Shown: positions 17,080 to 23,972 of the stretch, piece after piece
How the letters are laid out: the number at the start of each line of letters is the position of its first letter
Position numbering within the stretch: the first letter of the stretch is position 1
Assembly (NCBI GenBank): GCA_964463325.1
Contig: CAYXBY010000007.1
Span: forward strand, 1 to 44,691
Length of the DNA stretch: 44,691 nucleotides
From: UMGS1002 sp964463325
GTDB lineage: Bacteria > Bacillota > Clostridia > Oscillospirales > CAG-272
Direction of reading: 5' to 3'
Program-made: the position numbers and the translations under genes
The notes under the pieces: generated by a model
Seen by the model: the letters and a program-made list of their open reading frames with translations, nothing else
Database searches by the model: none
Told to the model about the DNA's origin: nothing

Positions 17080-17640
17080 ATGAAAAAAGGGCATATAAAC
17101 ACGGCTAATATAATTACAACATTGCGTATAGTCGGAACGCTGGTGCTGCTGTTCTTGCGACCGCTGACGGTTGAATTTATTATTGTTTATTCTCTGACCG
17201 GCGTTACCGATGTGCTGGATGGCCTTGTCGCACGAATGACGCACACTGTCAGCGAGCTGGGCGCGCGGCTGGATTCGGTGGCGGATCTGGCGTTTTACAC
17301 CGTTATGCTGATAAAGATATTCCCTGAGCTGTGGGCGGTTTTGCCAATCTGGGTGTGGGTGCTGGTGGGCGCGACGCTGGTCGTGCGGAGCTTTGCCTAC
17401 ATTGTGGCGGCGGTCAAATATCACTGCTTTGCCTCGCAGCATACATATTTGAACAAGCTGACGGGTGCTGCGGTCTTTTTGGCGCCATATGTGCTGGCGT
17501 TTACGCCGTACATAGTCGGATATTGCTGGGGCGTGGCTGCGGTGGCGATGCTCGCCTCGCTTGAGGAGCTTGTGATACACCTCATCAGCCCGGAGTACGA
17601 TGTGAGGGTCAAGACTCTGCTTATGTGTCGGCGAGGTTGA
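17080..17640 (+). CDS. CDP-alcohol phosphatidyltransferase family protein
   Basis: The 186-residue membrane enzyme transfers a phosphatidyl group from CDP-diacylglycerol to an alcohol. The complete family motif is present: Asp44, Asp47-Gly48, Ala51-Arg52, Gly61, Asp65 and Asp69 with the standard spacing. Four to five hydrophobic segments follow. The ATG at 17080 is preferred over the one at 17056 because GGAGAG lies in between at the right distance. It could make phosphatidylglycerophosphate, cardiolipin or another head group; short stand-alone members of this kind are not assignable from sequence alone. Confidence 0.9.
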   Translation: MKKGHINTANIITTLRIVGTLVLLFLRPLTVEFIIVYSLTGVTDVLDGLVARMTHTVSELGARLDSVADLAFYTVMLIKIFPELWAVLPIWVWVLVGATLVVRSFAYIVAAVKYHCFASQHTYLNKLTGAAVFLAPYVLAFTPYIVGYCWGVAAVAMLASLEELVIHLISPEYDVRVKTLLMCRRG

Positions 17641-17677
17641 CGCGATGCATACTTCTGCACTTTTTGCGGGCAGAGAA

Positions 17678-17739
17678 CGCAAATGAGAATTGCCGAGGGC
17701 AAACGCCCCCGGCAATTTTTTGTTCAATTCTCATTTGCG
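17678..17739 (+). terminator. terminator nested in a larger inverted repeat
   Basis: The inner stem ATTGCCGAGGGC (17689-17700) with GCCCCCGGCAAT (17705-17716, one mismatch) is followed by T-run 17716-17721. Outside it CGCAAATGAGAATTG (17678-17692) is perfectly repeated inverted at 17725-17739. The two structures share four bases, so both cannot be fully formed at once. Confidence 0.82.
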
Positions 17740-17827
17740 GCATGATAAACGCCGGTCGGGACGTACTAAGCAGAAGTGGGGGCTCCGGGCGGTTGCCTCA
17801 ATGGAGCTGAAGTATGCAATACTTTAC

Positions 17828-18604
17828 TTACTCCAAATAAATAGCTCTCAGACGGCTGATGTCGCCGTCAGATAAGCCGAGTCCATCGTGCAGAAAGCCG
17901 GCAGTGCCGCCAAAACGGGCGTCCATTTCGTCAAATACCGCCTGGAGATACTCGCGACGCGAGATCAGTAGGTTGTTCAGCGATGAGGCCGTGTGCAGGC
18001 TGAAGGCTGCAATGGTGACGCCAAGATAGATCAGCTTGTTCTTGATGAGACTGCTGCGGTTTGTCGCCATGTAATCCTTCATGATGTCCTCACGCGAAAC
18101 GCCCAGCGCCAGCAGCACAGTCGCGCTGGCAACGCCGGTGCGATCCTTGCCCTGCGTGCAGTGCCACAGCGTGCTCTCGGGTGAGCCAAGCAGCAGCCGG
18201 ATCATGCGGCGAAAGGCATCGAGCGGGATGTCTTCGGTTATCATCAGTCGGTAAATATCGGTCAAATGCTGCCGCGTTCCGCCGCGCTTGGCCATCAGAC
18301 GGCGCAGCTCGCCCAGCCGATTATGACGGTTGATGGACGGATTTTGACTGTCATTCAGTGGCGTCAGCGGCAGGTAGTCTATCCCGCTGACACGGACATC
18401 CGGCCGCTCGGACATCTCGGATGGGCTGCGTAGATCGATGACCCGCCGCACTCCCAGCCACTCGCGCAGCCGCCCTGCGTCCTCGGGCGCAAGATTTGCC
18501 AGATGACCGCTACGGAACAGCAGCCCGTGACGTATATGCCGCCCGTCGGCTGTCGGTATGCCGCCGAGATCGCGTAAATTTTTTATACTTTTTATCTTTT
18601 TCAT
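17828..18604 (-). CDS. tyrosine/dual-specificity protein phosphatase
   Basis: The 258-residue cytoplasmic phosphatase uses a cysteine nucleophile. The CX5R loop is His148-Cys149-Thr-Gln-Gly-Lys-Asp-Arg155-Thr-Gly, and the N-terminal NLRDLGG and LLFRSGHL segments are typical of the Y_phosphatase3 family. The ATG at 18604 is chosen over 18628 because GAGG stands nine bases before it. It is transcribed alone, divergently from the DUF1538 operon. Related bacterial enzymes act on phosphotyrosine or on phosphoinositides; the substrate is not decided here. Confidence 0.9.
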   Translation of the reverse strand: MKKIKSIKNLRDLGGIPTADGRHIRHGLLFRSGHLANLAPEDAGRLREWLGVRRVIDLRSPSEMSERPDVRVSGIDYLPLTPLNDSQNPSINRHNRLGELRRLMAKRGGTRQHLTDIYRLMITEDIPLDAFRRMIRLLLGSPESTLWHCTQGKDRTGVASATVLLALGVSREDIMKDYMATNRSSLIKNKLIYLGVTIAAFSLHTASSLNNLLISRREYLQAVFDEMDARFGGTAGFLHDGLGLSDGDISRLRAIYLE

Positions 18605-18643
18605 GCTGTACCTCGTGTATCGGCGCAAAACGCGCCAACCAAT

Positions 18644-18672
18644 ATTTTATCACATATTTGAGCTTTTGTCTA
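18644..18672 (-). promoter_or_regulatory. promoter of the phosphatase gene
   Basis: Minus-strand TAGACA (complement of 18667-18672) and TAAAAT (complement of 18644-18649) with a 17-base spacer, about 40 bases before the ATG. Confidence 0.65.
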
Positions 18673-18723
18673 CAGTAAATATATTATTCACAGTTTCTTC
18701 ACACAAAAAACACGCCCGAATTA

Positions 18724-18753
18724 TTGACAGCACGCCCCTTACAATGATATAAT
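18724..18753 (+). promoter_or_regulatory. promoter of the DUF1538-PII operon
   Basis: TTGACA (18724-18729), an 18-base spacer and TATAAT (18748-18753). Transcription would begin near 18760, leaving a leader of about 50 bases before the probable ATT start. Confidence 0.82.
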
Positions 18754-18811
18754 ATTGTTAATTAATTAATACGTTATCACCGCCTGCGCGGCGGGGAGGG
18801 GAGGAAGTAAT

Positions 18812-20338
18812 ATTAAGAACAGTGTAAACACTGCCGGGATGCGAGCTGAGCTGTACGCCAAGTTCAAGGAGGCCGCGGTCTCGGCGCTACCCATCATTGT
18901 GATAGTGGCACTGCTGTGCCTCATCGTCACACCGCTGCCGACAGGGCAGCTGCTGGGCTTCCTTATCGGAGCGCTATTTATCATCGCCGGAACCGGCCTG
19001 TTCACCATGGGCGCGGATTCGTCCATGACCATAATCGGCAACCGCATAGGCTCAACGCTGACGAGATCCAAAAATCTTGCCCTGATACTGGGCGTCAGCT
19101 TTGCGCTGGGCGTGGCGGTGACGGTCGCTGAGCCCGATCTTCAGGTGCTGGCCGAGACCGTACCGCATATCGACAGCATGGTGCTGATACTGACCGTCGG
19201 CATCGGCGTTGGCTTCTTTCTCGCCGTCTGCATGCTGAGGATATTCTTCGGCATAAAGCTGAAATGGCTGCTGATCGGATTTTACGTGTTGGTCTTTGTG
19301 CTGGCCGCGCTGTCCGACCCCAACTACCTCTGCATAGCCTTTGACGCCGGCGGCGTAACGACCGGCCCCATGACGGTGCCCTTCATTCTGGCGCTCGGCG
19401 TCGGTGTTGCCAACATACGTAGCGACCACGATGCAGGCGCCGATAGCTTCGGCCTGGTAGCGCTGTGCTCCATCGGGCCGATACTGTTCGTGCTCATTCT
19501 CGGCTTCCTGTTTCCGAACGGCGACGGCGTGAGCTCGATCACCAGTGTTGACTGGAGCACGACGACCGATATCGGTCACGCCTTCTTCCGCGCGATCCCG
19601 ACCTACATGCTCGAGATGGCCAAGGCGCTGCTGCCGATAGTTGTGATATTCCTTATATTCCAAGTGTTTTCGTTCAAACTGCATGCGCGCAGCTTCCTCA
19701 AGATATGCTCGGGCATACTGCTTACATATGTCGGGCTGGTGCTTTTCCTCACGGGCGTCAACGTCGGTTTTTCGTCGCTGGGCGCTGTGCTGGGGCAGGC
19801 CATGATGGACAGCTGGACGAAATATCTGCTCATCCCGATATCCATGTGTCTTGGTTGGTTCATCATATCGGCTGAGCCGGCGGTGTACGTGCTTGAAAAG
19901 CAGATCGAGAGCGTCAGCTCCGGCGCCATCTCGGGCAGAGCCATCAAGCTGAGTCTTTCGGTCGCTATCGCGCTGGCCATGGGACTTTCCATGCTGCGCG
20001 TGCTGACCGGCATTTCGATCATGTGGATACTTGTTCCCGGCTATGCGCTGGCGCTCATACTCACATTCTTTGTTCCGGATATATACACCGCCATCGCATT
20101 TGACTCGGGCGGAGTTGCCTCCGGCCCCATGACTGCGACCTTCATGCTGCAATTCATGATCGGTGCCTGCACGGCAAACGGCGGCAATGTGCTGACCGAT
20201 GCCTTCGGTATCGTTGCAACGGTGGCCATGATGCCGCTTATCTCGATACAGATCCTCGGCTTTGTTTACGGACGCCGTCAGCGTCGCGAGGCGGTCGAGC
20301 AGGTCGCCGACGACGAGATCATCGAGCTGTGGGGGTAA
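18812..20338 (+). CDS. DUF1538 family membrane protein (duplicated), probable ATT start
   Basis: Polytopic membrane protein, 508 residues from ATT at 18812 or 499 from the first ATG at 18839. Two homologous halves are visible: FDAGGVTTGPMTVPF and FDSGGVASGPMTATF, and an AEP motif after the fourth helix of each half (TVAEPDLQVLAE, ISAEPAVYVLEKQ). The ribosome site GGGGAGGAAG ends about four bases before 18812, an ideal place for the ATT, while the ATG at 18839 has none. An in-frame start further up is not available. Family function is unknown; the architecture suggests a transporter or channel. The PII-like gene behind it suggests regulation by a small ligand. Confidence 0.85.
   Translation: MKNSVNTAGMRAELYAKFKEAAVSALPIIVIVALLCLIVTPLPTGQLLGFLIGALFIIAGTGLFTMGADSSMTIIGNRIGSTLTRSKNLALILGVSFALGVAVTVAEPDLQVLAETVPHIDSMVLILTVGIGVGFFLAVCMLRIFFGIKLKWLLIGFYVLVFVLAALSDPNYLCIAFDAGGVTTGPMTVPFILALGVGVANIRSDHDAGADSFGLVALCSIGPILFVLILGFLFPNGDGVSSITSVDWSTTTDIGHAFFRAIPTYMLEMAKALLPIVVIFLIFQVFSFKLHARSFLKICSGILLTYVGLVLFLTGVNVGFSSLGAVLGQAMMDSWTKYLLIPISMCLGWFIISAEPAVYVLEKQIESVSSGAISGRAIKLSLSVAIALAMGLSMLRVLTGISIMWILVPGYALALILTFFVPDIYTAIAFDSGGVASGPMTATFMLQFMIGACTANGGNVLTDAFGIVATVAMMPLISIQILGFVYGRRQRREAVEQVADDEIIELWG
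18820..18833 (+). promoter_or_regulatory. palindrome at the start of the DUF1538 gene
   Basis: CAGTGT (18820-18825), AA, then ACACTG (18828-18833) is a perfect 6-bp palindrome between the ribosome site and the first ATG. It could be an operator half-pair or chance. If the ATT start is right it lies within codons 3-8. Confidence 0.4.
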
Positions 20339-20342
20339 CGCA

Positions 20343-20384
20343 ATGTCACAAAAAAACTACAGGGAGGCAGAGCTCAAGGTATGA
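20343..20384 (+). CDS. possible 13-codon leader ORF overlapping the PII-like start
   Basis: ATG at 20343 opens 13 codons (MSQKNYREAELKV) ending in TGA at 20382-20384. This TGA overlaps the ATG of the PII-like gene as ATGA. GGGGG lies six bases before its ATG. The PII-like gene has GGGAGG 13 bases away, which is too far for efficient direct initiation, so reinitiation after this mini-ORF is a reasonable explanation. Whether the peptide is translated is unknown. Confidence 0.4.
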   Translation: MSQKNYREAELKV

Positions 20385-21052
20385 ATTATGTTATCTCAAT
20401 AGTTGACCCCTACGTGCTCGATCAGCTGAGCGACATTTGCCGCCAGATGGAGTTGCCGTTGACGCTGGTGGTACACGGGCACGGAACGGCTACCAAAAGC
20501 ATGCTCGAGCTGCTCGGCATCGTCGGCACCAAGGAGCGTCGCATCGTTATGACCATCGCAGACGACGAAAAGACACGGCAGCTGATCGATCAGGAGCGGC
20601 GTCAGCTCTTCATTGATGCGCCTGGCCACGGCATTATTGTGGCAGTACCTATCAAAAGTGTTGGAGGAGGGAAGACCTTGTCATATTTGAACGGCGGTCA
20701 CAACGCAGGCACGCCGCCTGTGCTCAATTACGATTACGAGCTTATTCTGGCTATTGCCAATGAGGGACATACCGATGCAGTCATGGACGCGGCACGCGCC
20801 GCGGGCGCCCGCGGAGGCACGGTGCTGCATGGCAAGGGGACCGGCTCAAAGGATGCCGAAAAATTCTTCCGCGTGTCCATCGCGCAGGAGAAGGAGCTGA
20901 TACTTATCGTCGCTAAAAGCAGCGAGAAAACGGCTATCATGAAGTCGATAGTGACCAACGCGGGTGTCAATACAGAGGCGGGCGCTGTGGTCGTGTCCAT
21001 GCCCGTCAGCGAGGTCGCAGGCTTTGGCGTTCTGACAAAATCTGAGGATTAA
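20381..21052 (+). CDS. tandem PII-like regulatory protein partnered with DUF1538
   Basis: The 223-residue soluble protein is made of two similar ferredoxin-like halves. The motif HGxGTxxK occurs at 32-39 (VVHGHGTATKSMLELLGI) and again at 150-157 (VLHGKGTGSKDAEKFF), each followed by a strand and, in the N-half, the glycine-rich VPIKSVGGGKTL. This resembles the PII (GlnB-like) superfamily found next to DUF1538 genes. PII proteins bind nucleotides or other small ligands and control a membrane partner. It lies 42 bases after the DUF1538 stop and in the same reading frame. The ligand is unknown. Confidence 0.85.
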   Translation: MNYVISIVDPYVLDQLSDICRQMELPLTLVVHGHGTATKSMLELLGIVGTKERRIVMTIADDEKTRQLIDQERRQLFIDAPGHGIIVAVPIKSVGGGKTLSYLNGGHNAGTPPVLNYDYELILAIANEGHTDAVMDAARAAGARGGTVLHGKGTGSKDAEKFFRVSIAQEKELILIVAKSSEKTAIMKSIVTNAGVNTEAGAVVVSMPVSEVAGFGVLTKSED

Positions 21053-21060
21053 TTGGTTGT

Positions 21061-21291
21061 ATTTGGGGCTCCGCCCCAAGCCCCGCCAAGGCTCCTTTTT
21101 GAGAAAAGGGGCCTTGGAACCCCGAAAAACTTAAACAAAATGGCTTATATAAGGCTCCTGCGGCTGCGGGAATACCTCATATAAGCCTTTTTTGAAGGTT
21201 TTTGCGGATTCTTAAGGTGCTTTTTTCAAAAAGTACCTTAAGCGGGGTTCGGGGCAGAGCCCCGAGAAGCTTTTTTGGGGTCGGGGTAGAG
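21061..21291. repeat. cluster of GC-rich palindromic repeats, including a terminator
   Basis: Five inverted repeats lie in series. GGGGC/GCCCC is at 21065-21077. CCAAGGCTCCTTTT (21086-21099) pairs with 21104-21117. GGCTTATATAAGG (21142-21154) pairs with CCTCATATAAGCC (21175-21187) and is followed by TTTTTT (21188-21193), a plausible terminator for the PII operon. CTTAAGGTGCTTTTT (21211-21225) pairs with 21228-21242. CGGGGC/GCCCCG is at 21250-21264. Such GGGGCTCCGCCCC-type blocks recur between genes in many Clostridia. No gene is seen here. Confidence 0.85.
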
Positions 21292-21300
21292 ACCCGAGTG

Positions 21301-22674
21301 TCATTTATTCGTTATGCAGTCGGCGACGTAAATGCCCATGGCACCGGATTGCGACAGACCTCGGCAGATGCCGCTGCCGTCTCCGATTATGTAGACGTTG
21401 GGCACCAGCTCAAAGCGGTCATTCATAAAGACGGGGCGGATGGAGTAATATTTGCTCTCGCAGCCGTACAGCAGAGTGTCGTCGTTGGCAGTGCCGGGTG
21501 CGACCTTGTCAAGCGCGTACAGCGTTTCGATGATGTTGGTCAGCGTGCGGTGCGGCAGCACGAGCGAGATGTCGCCTGCGGTGGCTTTGAGCGTCGGGGT
21601 GACGCTGTTCTGACTCAGACGGTGGTCATTGGTGCGGCGTCCGCGGATGAGGTCGCCAAAGCGCTGAACGAGCACGTTGCCGTTGCCGATCATGTTGGCC
21701 AGACGCGAGATGTTTTCTGCGTACTGCGTGGGCTGGTCGAAGGGATCGGTGAAGTGTATGCTGGAGAGGATGGCAAAGTTGCAGTTATCGGTCTTTTTGT
21801 CGGGCTCGGCGAAGGCGTGACCGTTGGCAGTGATGATGCCGTGGTTGTTTTCGGCCGAGACTATGCCGCCCTTGTTGAAGCAGAACATTCGGCAGCGATC
21901 CTCAAAGGTCTTGGTCTTATAGAGTATCTTGGGCTCGTAGATCTTGTCCGAGAATTCGCGCCAGATGATATCCTTCATCTCGACGCGCACGCCGATGTCG
22001 ATGTGGTTGGAGCGCATGCGCACGCCGTGCTGATTGCAAAAGCCCTCGACAAAGGCGGCGCCGCCGCGCCCTGTCGCGATAATGATACTGGCAGCGGTGG
22101 CCGTGTCGCCGCCGACCATGTGCAGCACATAGCTTCCGGCATCGCCCGTGACGGACTCACATTCGCAGCCCGCGAACATCTCGACGCCCATGTCGGCCAG
22201 CGCGTGGATCAGATTCTGCATGGTAAGGAAATTGTTGTCGGTGCCGAGGTGTTTGACGTTCATATCCAGCAGACGCAGGTTGTGCTGCAGGCATTTGAGC
22301 GCCAGCGCGGAATTCGAACGATAGATCTCGGGCACGCCGGAGGTGCAGTATTCGTTTAATATCTTGTCGACCTCCATTATGTAGAGGTTGGCGCGGTGGT
22401 CGCCGAGCTCCTCGCCGAGAGTGCCGCCGTAGGCCGTGCCGAGGTTGAACTTGCCGTCGGAAAACGCGCCGGCGCCCGCAAAGCCGGAGGTTATCGAGCA
22501 GATCTTGCAGTGCGCGCAGGTCTTCTCCTGGCCTGCGGGGCAATGACGGCGGTCAATGGTGGTTCCTCGTTCAAAAATGGCTATTTTCAGCGAGGGATCG
22601 TTTCGGTGGAGACGGTAGGCGGCCATCAGCCCTCCGATACCGCCTCCGATGATGGCAACATCGTATTTTTTCAT
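21301..22674 (-). CDS. FAD-dependent dehydrogenase (COG2509-like)
   Basis: Flavoprotein of 457 residues. The N-terminal dinucleotide fold reads DVAIIGGGIGGLMAAYRL. A cysteine-rich insert with CPAGQEKTCAHCKIC (about 45-60) precedes the AGAFSDGKFNLG loop, which is characteristic of this uncharacterised dehydrogenase group. The C-terminal FAD-binding segment is VYIIGDGSGICRGLSQSGAMGIYVAD. AAAGGA stands before the ATG. The four cysteines could bind iron-sulfur or zinc, but this is inference. It is transcribed alone; the substrate is unknown. Confidence 0.88.
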   Translation of the reverse strand: MKKYDVAIIGGGIGGLMAAYRLHRNDPSLKIAIFERGTTIDRRHCPAGQEKTCAHCKICSITSGFAGAGAFSDGKFNLGTAYGGTLGEELGDHRANLYIMEVDKILNEYCTSGVPEIYRSNSALALKCLQHNLRLLDMNVKHLGTDNNFLTMQNLIHALADMGVEMFAGCECESVTGDAGSYVLHMVGGDTATAASIIIATGRGGAAFVEGFCNQHGVRMRSNHIDIGVRVEMKDIIWREFSDKIYEPKILYKTKTFEDRCRMFCFNKGGIVSAENNHGIITANGHAFAEPDKKTDNCNFAILSSIHFTDPFDQPTQYAENISRLANMIGNGNVLVQRFGDLIRGRRTNDHRLSQNSVTPTLKATAGDISLVLPHRTLTNIIETLYALDKVAPGTANDDTLLYGCESKYYSIRPVFMNDRFELVPNVYIIGDGSGICRGLSQSGAMGIYVADCITNK

Positions 22675-22759
22675 TTTGTGTCCTTTGATTATCCGTCCTC
22701 AGCTGTGAATTGCATGTGGCATGCGGCTGAGTGACCGTGTGTACGCATTACAACCAAAC

Positions 22760-22789
22760 ATTATACCATATCAGCTGGCGCCGTGTCAA
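22760..22789 (-). promoter_or_regulatory. promoter of the FAD-dependent dehydrogenase gene
   Basis: Minus-strand TTGACA (complement of 22784-22789) and TATAAT (complement of 22760-22765) with an 18-base spacer, about 80 bases before the ATG. Confidence 0.8.
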
Positions 22790-22851
22790 TACATTATTGA
22801 CAAATGGGCAAAAAGCTGCGCGAATTTTTTATTGTCTGCATTTTGATAAAC

Positions 22852-22888
22852 TGCCGCGCCACATCACAAATGTGAATGTGGCGCGGCA
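22852..22888 (-). terminator. strong hairpin ending the Gld-like ABC operon
   Basis: TGCCGCGCCACAT (22852-22864) is perfectly complementary to ATGTGGCGCGGCA (22876-22888), and the intervening bases contain CACA/TGTG that continue the stem. It begins 10 bases beyond the DUF4340 stop. Only a weak T-rich stretch follows on the minus strand. Confidence 0.82.
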
Positions 22889-22898
22889 AGTTGTCCAA

Positions 22899-23933
22899 TT
22901 ATGCGGCCTTTGTGACCATGCTGCACAGCTGAGACAGCAGCGCATCGTCAACAAGATAGCACAGCACTGAGTCGGGAAGACCGGCATAAACACTGCCATT
23001 GCCATCTGCATAGCCCAGCAGGAGAGAAAACTCCGAGTTGATCACTATATCAGTCGAGGCACCACTTTGCGAGTCTGTGACGGTTTTTGTCTCGGTATAT
23101 GATATGGTGATGGTGGTGGGCTCTGAGAGACCAAAGCTTTGACGGTCGTCCTCCGAAAAGCCGACCGGCTTTGAAAATGCTATGCCTGACAGTATCTGTC
23201 CCAGCTGAGACGCCAGCGCCTGTGGAACCGCCTGCTCGGCCTCGCCTGCATGCGAGACATACCAGGCGTCCAGCGCTTCATCCGTATGACAGCTGTAAAG
23301 AATGTCCTCGGTTGGGGAGCTGATGTGTATGCTTGTGATGCTGTTTTCCTCAATTGTCGGAAGAGAATCATTTTTGATCATGTCCTTCGGCGAGAAGGTG
23401 AAATATTGTGGTATATCACCGGAGACGAGATATACAGTATTGGTATCCGCTGAGGAGAGAAAATAGTAGCGCCCTGTGAAGGCATTCAGATCACCAAAGC
23501 TGAATGTCTGTGTTCCGTATACGTTATCAGATACTGTCACCGACAGCCAAGGCGTCGAGAGGCCATATGTGGCGAGCTCGGCGTCTGTGACCTTGAGCTT
23601 TAGCTCTGCGGTCACATTTTGAAGAGCGGATGCCATACTGGCAAAATATGTGTTGTCTAAAGGCAGCTGCTTGTTGTCAAGCCAGCACCAGCGTGTTTCA
23701 TCAAGGCTGAGTGAGAAGCTGTAGATCTCGCTTTCATGTTTGTATTTTAGAGCATACATAGAGTTGATGTCGATGCGCGCGGCGGTATAGCTGGTCTCGA
23801 TCTGATCAGGGGTGGTCTCGGAGTCTGGCGGGTCTGGCTCGCGGTCATCTGTGATCAGCGTGATCAGCAGATAGGCTGCACCAAGCACCGCCAAAGCACC
23901 GAGTAGTATCAATAATTTGAATAATCGCTTCAT
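22899..23933 (-). CDS. DUF4340 domain protein of the Gld-like ABC cluster
   Basis: The 344-residue protein is anchored by one N-terminal helix (about residues 7-27, after MKRLFK) followed by an Asp/Pro/Thr-rich linker and an extracytoplasmic domain. That domain shows the DUF4340 pattern (YGLSTPWLSVTVSD, FSFGDLNAFTGRYYFLSSADTNTVYLV). DUF4340 proteins are regularly encoded after GldG-like genes. It is the last gene of the four-gene operon. The function is unknown; it presumably works with the GldG-like protein outside the membrane. Confidence 0.88.
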   Translation of the reverse strand: MKRLFKLLILLGALAVLGAAYLLITLITDDREPDPPDSETTPDQIETSYTAARIDINSMYALKYKHESEIYSFSLSLDETRWCWLDNKQLPLDNTYFASMASALQNVTAELKLKVTDAELATYGLSTPWLSVTVSDNVYGTQTFSFGDLNAFTGRYYFLSSADTNTVYLVSGDIPQYFTFSPKDMIKNDSLPTIEENSITSIHISSPTEDILYSCHTDEALDAWYVSHAGEAEQAVPQALASQLGQILSGIAFSKPVGFSEDDRQSFGLSEPTTITISYTETKTVTDSQSGASTDIVINSEFSLLLGYADGNGSVYAGLPDSVLCYLVDDALLSQLCSMVTKAA

Positions 23934-23972
23934 AAGTTCAGGCTTCCTGACTATAATTATTTCCTTGCGGAT

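Noticed and set aside
19052..20152. 366-codon open frame on the minus strand opposite the DUF1538 gene
   Set aside because: Its composition (His, Arg, Gln, Asp in excess) is the antisense image of a membrane protein, with no ribosome site and no promoter in its direction.
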